NCBI GenBank assembly: GCA_023078555.1
Contig: CM041198.1
Location: 4,664,354-4,728,353, forward strand
From: Ulva prolifera
Lineage: Eukaryota > Chlorophyta > Ulvophyceae > Ulvales > Ulvaceae
Reading direction: 5' to 3'
DNA: 64,000 nucleotides
Position numbers and translations under genes: made by a program. Position 1 is the stretch's first letter, and every line of letters begins with the position of its first letter. Below, one piece after another: positions 54,101 through 64,000 of this stretch. The notes under the pieces were generated by a model. That model was not told the origin of the DNA, ran no database searches, and saw only the letters and a program-made list of their open reading frames with translations.

Positions 54101-55731
54101 CTGGCAGTCCATGTTGAATGCTTAACAGGTTATCTCGACCTAGCGATCTCGCCCTAGCAATCTCGCCCTACACCTTTAAATATCTCCCGACAGGCTGGCA
54201 CTCCATGTTGAATGCTCAACAGGCAATCTCGACTTGGCATTCTCGCCCTAGCATTCTCGCCCTAGCAATATCGCCCTAGCAATCTCGCCCTCCACCTTAA
54301 AATCTTGCCCGACAGGCTGGCAGTCCATGTTGAATGCTTAACAGGTTATCTCGACCTATCAATCTTGCCCTAGCAATCTCGCCCTACACCTTAAATCTCG
54401 CCCGACAGGCTGGCAGTCCATGTTGAATGCTTAACAGGTTATCTCGACCTAGCAATCTTGCCCTAGCAATCTCGCCCTACACCTTAAATCTCGCCCGACA
54501 GGCTGGCAGTCCATGTTGAATGCTTAACAGGTTATCTCGACCTATCAATCTTGCCCTAGCAATCTCGCCCTACACCTTAAATCTCGCCCGACAGGCTGGC
54601 AGTCCATGTTGAATGCTTAACAGGTTATCTCGACCTAGCAATCTCGCCTTAGCAATCTCGCCCTACACCTTTAAATCTCTCCCGGCAGGCTGGCACTCCA
54701 TGTTGAATGCTTAACATGCAATCTCGACCTAGCAATCTCGCCCTAGCAATCTCGCCCTAGCAACCTCGCCCTACACCTTTAAACCTCTCCCGACAGGCTG
54801 GCACTCCATGTTGAATGCTTAACATGCAATCTCGACCTAGCAATCTCGCACTAGCAATCTCGCCCTAGCAATCTCGCCCTACACCTTTAAATCTCTCCCG
54901 TCAGGCTGGCACTCCATGTTGAATGCTTAACATGCAATCTCGCCCTAGCAATCTCGCCCTAGCAATCTCGCCCTAGCAATCTCGCCCTAGCAATCTCGCC
55001 CTAGCAATCTCGCCCTAGCAATCTCGCCCTACACCTTTAAATCTCTCCCGTCAGGCTGGCACTCCAATTTGAATGCTGAACATGCAATCTCGACCTAGCA
55101 ATCTCGACCTATCCATCTCGCCCAAGCAATCTCGTCCTAGCAACCCCGCCCTACACCTTTAAACCTCTCCCGACAGGCTGGCACTCCATGTTGAATGCTT
55201 AACATGCAATCTCGACCTAGCAATCTCGCACTAGCAATCTCGCCCTAGCAATCTCGCCCTACACCTTTAAATCTCTCCCGTCAGGCTGGCACTCCATGTT
55301 GAATGCTTAACATGCAATCTCGACCTAGCGATCTCGCCCTAGCAATCTCGCCCTACCAATCTCGCCCTACACCTTTAAATCTCGCCCGACAGGCTGGCAG
55401 TCCATGTTGAATGCTTAACAGGTTATCTCGACCTAGCAATCTTGCCCTAGCAATCTCGCCCTACACCTTAAATCTCGCCCGACAGGCTGGCAGTCCATGT
55501 TGAATGCTTAACAGGTTATCTCGACCTAGCAATCTCGCCCTAGCAATCTCGCCCTACACCTTTAAATCTCTCCCGTCAGGCTGGCACTCCAATTTGAATG
55601 CTGAACATGCAATCTCGACCTAGCAATCTCGACCTATCCATCTCGCCCAAGCAATCTCGTCCTAGCAACCCCGCCCTACACCTTTAAACCTCTCCCGACA
55701 GGCTGGCACTCCATGTTGAATGCTTAACATG
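48199..55731. repeat. 2,547-bp higher-order repeat array, about three copies
   Basis: Landmarks repeat at exactly 2,547 bp: ACCTTGAAATC (48,610; 51,157; 53,704) and CAATTTGAATGCTGAAC (49,971; 52,518; 55,065, and 50,496; 53,043; 55,590). One unit holds 24 spacers. From 50,496 the spacings are 122, 108, 150, 94, 108, 108, 94, 94, 81, 108, 94, 122, 93, 93, 93, 94, 108, 108, 150, 122, 108, 108, 93 and 94 bp. Copies are nearly identical; one visible difference is CCCGCCAGG in copies one and two against CCCGTCAGG near 55,572. This is the cleanest higher-order repeat in the window. Confidence 0.93.
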
Positions 55732-55856
55732 CAATCTCGCCCTAGCAATCTCGCCCTAGCAATCTCGCCCTAGCAATCTCGCCCTAGCAATCTCGCCCTA
55801 GCAATCTCGCCCTAGCAATCTCGCCCTAGCAATCTCGCCCTAGCAATCTCGCCCTA
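55732..55856 (+). repeat. 14-bp monomer tract, nine copies
   Basis: A pure consensus run of eight full monomers plus the 13-bp terminal copy. It directly follows a spacer of the AAACCTCTCCCGAC type. In the preceding 2,547-bp repeats that spacer is followed instead by the GACC and GCAC variant monomers, so this tract marks the place where the regular higher-order pattern breaks. Confidence 0.93.
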
Positions 55857-58800
55857 CACCTTTAAATCTCTCCCGACAGGCTGGCACTCCATGTTGAATG
55901 CTTAACATGCAATCTCGACCTAGCAATCTCGCCCTAGCAATCTCGCCCTAGCAACCTCGCCCTACACCTTTAAATCTCGCCCGACAGGCTGGCCGTCCAT
56001 GTTGAATGCTTAACAGGTTATCTCGACCTAGCGATCTCGCCCTAGCAATCTCGCCCTACACCTTTAAATATCTCCCGACAGGCTGGCACTCCATGTTGAA
56101 TGCTCAAAAGGCAATCTCGACTTGGCATTCTCGCCCTAGCATTCTCGCCCTAGCAATATCGCCCTAGCAATCTCGCCCTACACCTTAAATCTCGCCCGAC
56201 AGGCTGGCAGTCCATGTTGAATGCTTAACAGGTTATCTCGACCTAGCAATCTCGCCTTAGCAATCTCGCCCTACACCTCTAAATCACTTCCCGACAGGCT
56301 GGCACTCCATGTTGAATGCTTAACATGCAATCTCGCCCTAGCAATCTCGCCCTACACATTTAAATCACTTCCCGACAGGCTGGCACTCCATGTTGAATGC
56401 TTAACATGCAATCTCGACCTAGCGATCTCGCCCTAACAATATCGCCCTAGCAATCTCGCCCTACACCTTAAAATCTTGCTCGACAGGCTGGCAGTCCATG
56501 TTGAATGCTTAACAGGTTATCTCGACCTAGCGATCTCGCCCTAGCAATCTCGCCCTAGCAATCTCGCCCTACACCTTAAAATCTCGCCCGACAGGCTGGC
56601 AGTCCATGTTGAATGCTTAACAGGTTATCTCGACCTAGCAATCTCGCCTTAGCAATCTCGCCCTACACCTTTAAATCTCTCCCGGCAGGCTGGCACTCCA
56701 TGTTGAATGCTTAACATGCAATCTCGACCTAGCAATCTCGCCCTAGCAATCTCGCCCTAGCAACCTCGCCCTACACCTTTAAACCTCTCCCGACAGGCTG
56801 GCACTCCATGTTGAATGCTTAACATGCAATCTCGACCTAGCAATCTCGCACTAGCAATCTCGCCCTAGCAATCTCGCCCTACACCTTTAAATCTCTCCCG
56901 TAAGGCTGGCACTCCATGTTGAATGCTTAACATGCAATCTCGCCCTAGCAATCACGCCCTAGCAATCTCGCCCTAGCAATCTCGCCCTAGCAATCTCGCC
57001 CTAGCAATCTCGCCCTAGCAATCTCGCCCTAGCAATCTCGCCCTACACCTTTAAATCTCTCCCGTCAGGCTGGCACTCCAATTTGAATGCTGAACATGCA
57101 ATCTCGACCTAGCAATCTCGACCTATCCATCTCGCCCAAGCAATCTCGTCCTAGCAACCCCGCCCTACACCTTTAAACCTCTCCCGACAGGCTGGCACTC
57201 CATGTTGAATGCTTAACATGCAATCTCGACCTAGCAATCTCGCACTAGCAATCTCGCCTTAGCAATCTCGCCCTACACCTCTAAATCACTTCCCGACAGG
57301 CTGGCACTCCATGTTGAATGCTTAACATGCAATCTCGCCCTAGCAATCTCGCCCTAGAAATCTCGCCCTAGCAACCTCGCCCTACACCTTTAAACCTCTC
57401 CCGACAGGCTGGCACTCCATGTTGAATGCTTAACATGCAATCTCGACCTAGCGATCTCGACCTAGCAATCTCGCCCTAGCAATCTCGCCCTACACCTTTA
57501 AATCTCGCCCGACAGGCTGGCAGTCCATGTTGAATGCTTAACAGGTTATCTCGACCTAGCGATCTCGCCCTAGCAATCTCGCCCTACACCTTTAAATATC
57601 TCCCGACAGGCTGGCACTCCATGTTGAATGCTCAAAAGGCAATCTCGACTTGGCATTCTCGCCCTAGCATTCTCGCCCTAGCAATATCGCCCTAGCAATC
57701 TCGCCCTACACCTTAAATCTTGCCCGACAGGCTGGCAGTCCATGTTGAATGCTTAACAGGTTATCTCGACCTAGCAATCTCGCCCTAGCAATCTCGCCCT
57801 ACACCTCTAAATCACTTCCCGACAGGCTGGCAGTCCATGTTGAATGCTTAACAGGTTATCTCGACCTAGCAATCTCGCCTTAGCAATCTCGCCCTACACC
57901 TTTAAATCTCTCCCGGCAGGCTGGCACTCCATGTTGAATGCTTAACATGCAATCTCGACCTAGCAATCTCGCCCTAGAAATCTCGCCCTAGCAACCTCGC
58001 CCTACACCTTTAAACCTCTCCCGACAGGCTGGCACTCCATGTTGAATGCTTAACATGCAATCTCGACCTAGCAATCTCGCACTAGCAATCTCGCCTTAGC
58101 AATCTCGCCCTACACCTCTAAATCACTTCCCGACAGGCTGGCACTCCATGTTGAATGCTTAACATGCAATCTCGCCCTAGCAAGTTCGCCCTACACATTT
58201 AAATCACTTCCCGACAGGCTGGCACTCCATGTTGAATGCTTAACATGCAATCTCGACCTAGCGATCTCGCCCTAGCAATATCGCCCTAGCAATCTCGCCC
58301 TACACCTTAAAATCTTGCCCGACAGGCTGGCAGTCCATGTTGAATGCTTAACAGGTTATCTCGACCTAGCAATCTCGCCCTAGCAATCTCGCCCTACACC
58401 TCTAAATCACTTCCCGACAGGCTGGCACTCCATGTTGAATGCTTAACATGCAATCTCGCCCTAGCAATCTCGCCCTACACATTTAAATCACTTCCCGACA
58501 GGCTGGCACTCCATGTTGAATGCTTAACATGCAATCTCGACCTAGCGATCTCGCCCTAGCAATCTCGCCCTAGCAATCTTGCCCTACACCTTTAAATCTC
58601 GCCCGACAGGCTGGCACTCCATGTTGAATGCTTAACATGCAATCTCGACCTAGCGATCTCGCCCTAGCAATCTCGCCCTACCAATCTCGCCCTACACCTT
58701 TAAATCTCGCCCGACAGGCTGGCAGTCCATGTTGAATGCTTAACAGGTTATCTCAACCTAGCAATCTCGCCCTAGCAATCTCGCCCTACACCTCTAAATC

Positions 58801-60860
58801 ACTTCCCGACAGGCTGGCACTCCATGTTGAATGCTTAACATGCAATCTCGCCCTAGCAACCTCGCCCTACACCTTTAAATCACTTCCCGACAGGCTGGCA
58901 CTCCATGTTGAATGCTTAACATGCAATCTCGACCTAGCGATCTCGACCTAGCAATCTCGCCCTAGCAATCTCGCCCTACACCTTTAAATCTCGCCCGACA
59001 GGCTGGCAGTCCATGTTGAATGCTTAACAGGTTATCTCGACCTAGCGATCTCGCCCTAGCAATCTCGCCCTACACCTTTAAATATCTCCCGACAGGCTAG
59101 CACTCCATGTTGAATGCTCAACAGGCAATCTCGACTTGGCATTCTCGCCCTAGCATTCTCGCCCTAGCAATATCGCCCTAGCAATCTCGCCCTCCACCTT
59201 AAAATCTTGCCCGACAGGCTGGCAGTCCATGTTGAATGCTTAACAGGTTATCTCGACCTAGCAATCTTGCCCTAGCAACCTCGCCCTACACCTTAAATCT
59301 CGCCCGACAGGCTGGCAGTCCATGTTGAATGCTTAACAGGTTATCTCGACCTAGCAATCTCGCCCTAGCAATCTCGCCCTACACCTCTAAATCACTTCCC
59401 GACAGGCTGGCACTCCATGTTGAATGCTTAACATGCAATCTCGACCTAGCGATCTCGACCTAGCAATCTCGCCCTAGCAATCTCGCCCTACACCTTTAAA
59501 TCTCGCCCGACAGGCTGGCAGTCCATGTTGAATGCTTAACAGGTTATCTCGACCTAGCGATCTCGCCCTAGCAATCTCGCCCTACACCTTTAAATATCTC
59601 CCGACAGGCTGGCACTCCATGTTGAATGCTCAACAGGCAATCTCGACTTGGCATTCTCGCCCTAGCATTCTCGCCCTAGCAATATCGCCCTAGCAATCTC
59701 GCCCTCCACCTTAAAATCTTGCCCGACAGGCTGGCAGTCCATGTTGAATGCTTAACAGGTTATCTCGACCTAGCAATCTCGCCCTAGCAATCTCGCCCTA
59801 CACCTCTAAATCACTTCCCGACAGGCTGGCACTCCATGTTGAATGCTTAACATGCAATCTCGCCCTAGCAATCTCGCCCTACACCTTTAAATCTCGCCCG
59901 ACAGGCTGGCACTCCATGTTGAATGCTTAACATGCAATCTCGACCTAGCAATCTCGCCCTAGCAATCTCGCCCTAGCAATCTCGCCCTAGCAACCTCGCC
60001 CTAGCAATCTCGCCCTAGCAATCTCGTCCTAGCAATCTCGCCCTACACCTTCAAATCTCTCCCGTTAGGCTGGCACTCCATGTTGAATGCTTAACATGCA
60101 ATCTCGCCCTAGCAATCTCGCCCTAGCAATCTCGCCCTAGCAATCTCGCCCTACACCTTTAAATCTCTCCCGGCAGGCTGGCACTCCATGTTGAATGCTT
60201 AACATGCAATCTCGACCTAGCAATCTCGACCTAGCAATCTTGCCCTAGCAACCTCGCCCTACACCTTAAATCTCGCCCGACAGGCTGGCAGTCCATGTTG
60301 AATGCTTAACAGGTTATCTCGACCTAGCAATCTCGCCCTAGCAATCTCGCCCAACACCTTTAAATCTCGCCCGACAGGCTGGCAGTCCATGTTGAATGCT
60401 CAACATGCAATCTCGACCTAGCAATCTCGCCCTAGCAATCTCGCCCTACACCTTTAAATCTCGCCCGACATGCTGGCAGTCCATGTTGAATGCTTAACAT
60501 GCAATCTCGCCCTAGCAATCTCGCCCTACACCTTTAAATCACTTCCCGACAGGCTGGCACTCCATGTTGAATGCTTAACATGCAATCTCGCCCTAGCAAT
60601 CTCGCCCTACACATTTAAATCACTTCCCGACAGGCTGGCACTCCATGTTGAATGCTTAACATGCAATCTCGACCTAGCGATCTCGCCCTAGCAATCTCGC
60701 CCTAGCAATCTCGCCCTACACCTTAAAATCTTGCCCGACAGGCTGGCAGTCCATGTTGAATGCTTAACAGGTTATCTCGACCTAGCGATCTCGCCCTAGC
60801 AATCTCGCCCTAGCAATCTTGCCCTACACCTTTAAATCTCGCCCGACATGCTGGCAGTCC
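55732..60860. repeat. Mixed units with 1,528-, 392- and 512-bp steps
   Basis: GCTCAAAAGGC with GACTTGG at 56,119 recurs at 57,647 (1,528 bp). GACTTGG units at 59,133 and 59,645 are 512 bp apart. Spacer pairs with AAATCACTTCCC and ACATTTAAATCAC recur near 56.3, 58.2, 58.45 and 60.6 kb; the ATTTAAAT palindrome is specific to this variant. The altered GACATGCTGGC core is seen only near 60,469 and 60,847. Several short plus-strand frames of 60-73 codons arise here because monomer runs are short. They share one repeated peptide and are not genes. Confidence 0.8.
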
Positions 60861-62528
60861 ATGTTGAATGCTTAACATGCAATCTCGCCCTAGCAATCTC
60901 GCCCTACACCTTTAAATCACTTCCCGACAGGCTGGCACTCCATGTTGAATGCTTAACATGCAATCTCGACCTAGCGATCTCGACCTAGCAATCTCGCCCT
61001 AGCAATCTCGCCCTACACCTTTAAATCTCGCCCGACAGGCTGGCAGTCCATGTTGAATGCTTAACAGGTTATCTCGACCTAGCGATCTCGCCCTAGCAAT
61101 CTCGCCCTACACCTTTAAATATCTCCCGACAGGCTGGCACTCCATGTTGAATGCTCAACAGGCAATCTCGACTTGGCATTCTCGCCCTAGCATTCTCGCC
61201 CTAGCAATATCGCCCTAGCAATCTCGCCCTCCACCTTAAAATCTTGCCCGACAGGCTGGCAGTCCATGTTGAATGCTTAACAGGTTATCTCGACCTATCA
61301 ATCTTGCCCTAGCAATCTCGCCCTACACCTTAAATCTCGCCCGACAGGCTGGCAGTCCATGTTGAATGCTTAACAGGTTATCTCGACCTAGCAATCTTGC
61401 CCTAGCAATCTCGCCCTACACCTTAAATCTCGCCCGACAGGCTGGCAGTCCATGTTGAATGCTTAACAGGTTATCTCGACCTATCAATCTTGCCCTAGCA
61501 ATCTCGCCCTACACCTTAAATCTCGCCCGACAGGCTGGCAGTCCATGTTGAATGCTTAACAGGTTATCTCGACCTAGCAATCTCGCCTTAGCAATCTCGC
61601 CCTACACCTTTAAATCTCTCCCGGCAGGCTGGCACTCCATGTTGAATGCTTAACATGCAATCTCGACCTAGCAATCTCGCCCTAGCAATCTCGCCCTAGC
61701 AACCTCGCCCTACACCTTTAAACCTCTCCCGACAGGCTGGCACTCCATGTTGAATGCTTAACATGCAATCTCGACCTAGCAATCTCGCACTAGCAATCTC
61801 GCCCTAGCAATCTCGCCCTACACCTTTAAATTTCTCCCGTCAGGCTGGCACTCCATGTTGAATGCTTAACATGCAATCTCGCCCTAGCAATCTCGCCCTA
61901 GCAATCTCGCCCTAGCAATCTCGCCCTAGCAATCTCGCCCTAGCAATCTCGCCCTAGCAATCTCGCCCTACACCTTTAAATCTCTCCCGTCAGGCTGGCA
62001 CTCCAATTTGAATGCTGAACATGCAATCTTGACCTAGCAATCTCGACCTATCCATCTCGCCCAAGCAATCTCGTCCTAGCAACCCCGCCCTACACCTTTA
62101 AACCTCTCCCGACAGGCTGGCACTCCATGTTGAATGCTTAACATGCAATCTCGACCTAGCAATCTCGCACTAGCAATCTCGCCCTAGCAATCTCGCCCTA
62201 CACCTTTAAATCTCTCCCGTCAGGCTGGCACTCCATGTTGAATGCTTAACATGCAATCTCGACCTAGCGATCTCGCCCTAGCAATCTCGCCCTACCAATC
62301 TCGCCCTACACCTTTAAATCTCGCCCGACAGGCTGGCAGTCCATGTTGAATGCTTAACAGGTTATCTCGACCTAGCAATCTTGCCCTAGCAATCTCGCCC
62401 TACACCTTAAATCTCGCCCGACAGGCTGGCAGTCCATGTTGAATGCTTAACAGGTTATCTCGACCTAGCAATCTCGCCCTAGCAATCTCGCCCTACACCT
62501 TTAAATCTCTCCCGTCAGGCTGGCACTC
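60861..62528. repeat. Displaced copy of 53.9-55.6 kb (offset 6,939)
   Basis: GACTTGG (54,231 and 61,170) and both CAATTTG landmarks (55,065 and 62,004; 55,590 and 62,529) align at 6,939 bp. The segment carries the unit order of the 2,547-bp repeat, so that repeat family resumes after about 5 kb of mixed units. Private changes include AAATTTCTCCC near 61,830 and CTTGACC near 62,029. Confidence 0.87.
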
Positions 62529-63053
62529 CAATTTGAATGCTGAACATGCAATCTCGACCTAGCAATCTCGACCTATCCATCTCGCCCAAGCAATCTCGTC
62601 CTAGCAACCCCGCCCTACACCTTTAAACCTCTCCCGACAGGCTGGCACTCCATGTTGAATGCTTAACATGCAATCTCGACCTAGCAATCTCGCACTAGCA
62701 ATCTCGCCCTAGCAATCTCGCCCTACACCTTTAAATCTCTCCCGTCAGGCTGGCACTCCATGTTGAATGCTTAACATGCAATCTCGACCTAGCGATCTCG
62801 CCCTAGCAATCTCGCCCTACCAATCTCGCCCTACACCTTTAAATCTCGCCCGACAGGCTGGCAGTCCATGTTGAATGCTTAACAGGTTATCTCGACCTAG
62901 CAATCTTGCCCTAGCAATCTCGCCCTACACCTTAAATCTCGCCCGACAGGCTGGCAGTCCATGTTGAATGCTTAACAGGTTATCTCGACCTAGCAATCTC
63001 GCCCTAGCAATCTCGCCCTACACCTTTAAATCTCTCCCGTCAGGCTGGCACTC
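62529..63053. repeat. 525-bp sub-unit, extra tandem copy
   Basis: CAATTTGAATGCTGAAC at 62,004, 62,529 and 63,054 gives two successive 525-bp steps. In the 2,547-bp repeats the same sub-unit (122 + 108 + 108 + 93 + 94 bp) occurs once. One additional copy was therefore inserted here, and it accounts exactly for the shift from offset 6,939 to 7,464. Confidence 0.88.
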
Positions 63054-64000
63054 CAATTTGAATGCTGAACATGCAATCTCGACCTAGCAATCTCGACCTA
63101 TCCATCTCGCCCAAGCAATCTCGTCCTAGCAACCCCGCCCTACACCTTTAAACCTCTCCCGACAGGCTGGCACTCCATGTTGAATGCTTAACATGCAATC
63201 TCGCCCTAGCAATCTCGCCCTAGCAATCTCGCCCTAGCAATCTCGCCCTAGCAATCTCGCCCTAGCAATCTCGCCCTAGCAATCTCGCCCTAGCAATCTC
63301 GCCCTAGCAATCTCGCCCTACACCTTTAAATCTCTCCCGACAGGCTGGCACTCCATGTTGAATGCTTAACATGCAATCTCGACCTAGCAATCTCGCCCTA
63401 GCAATCTCGCCCTAGCAACCTCGCCCTACACCTTTAAATCTCGCCCGACAGGCTGGCCGTCCATGTTGAATGCTTAACAGGTTATCTCGACCTAGCGATC
63501 TCGCCCTAGCAATCTCGCCCTACACCTTTAAATATCTCCCGACAGGCTGGCACTCCATGTTGAATGCTCAAAAGGCAATCTCGACTTGGCATTCTCGCCC
63601 TAGCATTCTCGCCCTAGCAATATCGCCCTAGCAATCTCGCCCTACACCTTAAATCTCGCCCGACAGGCTGGCAGTCCATGTTGAATGCTTAACAGGTTAT
63701 CTCGACCTAGCAATCTCGCCTTAGCAATCTCGCCCTACACCTCTAAATCACTTCCCGACAGGCTGGCACTCCATGTTGAATGCTTAACATGCAATCTCGC
63801 CCTAGCAATTTCGCCCTACACATTTAAATCACTTCCCGACAGGCTGGCACTCCATGTTGAATGCTTAACATGCAATCTCGACCTAGCGATCTCCCCCTAG
63901 CAATATCGCCCTAGCAATCTCGCCCTACACCTTAAAATCTTGCCCGACAGGCTGGCAGTCCATGTTGAATGCTTAACAGGTTATCTCGACCTAGCAATCT
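63054..64000. repeat. Displaced copy of 55.59-56.54 kb (offset 7,464)
   Basis: The nine-monomer run, GGCCGTCC spacer, GCTCAAAAGGC, GACTTGG and AAATCACTTCCC units follow in the same order 7,464 bp after the first copy. A few single-base differences exist, such as CAATTTCGCCC near 63,806 and CTCCCCCTAG near 63,891. The window ends inside a monomer run, so the array continues to the right. Confidence 0.87.
63196..63320 (+). repeat. 14-bp monomer tract, nine copies (copy of 55,732 tract)
   Basis: It has the same length and makeup as the tract 7,464 bp upstream and the same flanks. It belongs to the duplicated block at the right end of the window and not to an independent expansion. Confidence 0.93.

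Larger units (their letters stand above)
1..64000. repeat. Compound satellite array (14-bp monomer plus 53-bp spacer), whole window
   Basis: The sequence alternates runs of a 14-bp monomer, CAATCTCGCCCTAG, with a 53-bp spacer from CACCTTTAAATC to TTAACATG. The monomer before each spacer lacks its last base, so unit length is 66 + 14n bp. Stepping between spacers from 50,496 to 53,043 gives spacings of 81, 93, 94, 108, 122 and 150 bp; 93 and 81 come from one-base indels in the spacer. No base falls outside this pattern and both window ends lie inside a unit, so the array is longer than 64 kb. Arrays of this size with higher-order structure are typical of eukaryotic heterochromatin. I do not recognise the family. 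A collapsed or over-expanded assembly could distort copy number but not the unit structure. Confidence 0.98.

Noticed and set aside
1..64000. CRISPR-like alternation of a repeat and spacers
   Set aside because: The 53-bp modules are near-identical to each other, not unique spacers, and the 14-bp part is too short and varies in copy number. No cas gene or leader is present.
1..64000. Telomere-like CCCTA / TAGGG pieces in the monomer
   Set aside because: The period is 14 bp and the motif occurs once per monomer within CTCGCCCTAG. There is no tandem 6- or 7-bp telomere repeat, so a telomeric origin or subtelomeric location is not shown.
1..64000. G-quadruplex potential on the minus strand
   Set aside because: There is only one GGG run per 14 bp, which leaves 11-base loops. 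This is far weaker than a standard quadruplex motif.
1..64000. Transposon, rRNA, tRNA or self-cleaving ribozyme in the array
   Set aside because: I saw no terminal repeats, target-site duplications, transposase or reverse-transcriptase frames, no conserved RNA gene blocks, and no hammerhead core (CTGATGA with GAAA) on either strand.

Overview
The whole 64,000-base window is one uninterrupted satellite DNA array. I find no protein-coding gene, no rRNA or tRNA, no transposon coding region and no unique sequence anywhere in it. Every stretch is built from two parts. The first is a 14-bp monomer (CAATCTCGCCCTAG) in runs of about 2 to 9 copies. The second is a 53-bp spacer, with the core CACCTTTAAATC...CAGGCTGGCA...CATGTTGAATGC, that follows a 13-bp truncated monomer. 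The compound unit is therefore 66 + 14n bp (80, 94, 108, 122, 136, 150 bp and so on). At a mean of about 106 bp there are roughly 600 spacer units in the window. The array runs off both ends.

A 64-kb gene-free array with nested higher-order repeats points to a eukaryotic nuclear genome, in heterochromatin such as a pericentromeric, subtelomeric or knob-like block. This is inference: I do not recognise the satellite family and cannot name the host. The window is about 52% GC in a typical unit, with a strong strand bias (the + strand is C-rich; a canonical 108-bp unit has 40 C and 16 G).

Layout, from matching rare variants at fixed offsets: 1-7.9 kb, an 810-bp unit in three copies inside a larger 3,692-bp-offset duplication; 7.9-13.5 kb, a 3,792-bp-offset duplication with 568-, 726- and 215-bp tandem steps; 13.5-20.2 kb, overlapping duplications at offsets 1,702, 2,350, 3,398 and 5,100; 20.2-25.6 kb, a 2,338-bp duplication; 25.6-30.8 kb, a 2,617-bp tandem pair; 30.4-41.6 kb, copies at 2,907, 3,324 and 6,030/6,044 bp; 41.65-45.3 kb, a 1,839-bp tandem pair; 45.3-48.2 kb, mixed units with a 622-bp duplication; 48.2-55.7 kb, a regular 2,547-bp higher-order repeat of 24 spacer units, almost three copies; 55.7-60.9 kb, mixed; 60.9-64.0 kb, a displaced copy of 53.9-56.5 kb (offsets 6,939 and 7,464) with a 525-bp triplication.

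The parts do not cooperate as genes do. The picture is an array evolving by unequal crossing-over and segmental amplification, with hybrid spacers marking crossover points. The most biologically suggestive element is an inverted repeat at the 3' end of each spacer, a candidate protein-binding or cruciform-forming site repeated hundreds of times. No novel enzymatic or defence system is visible.
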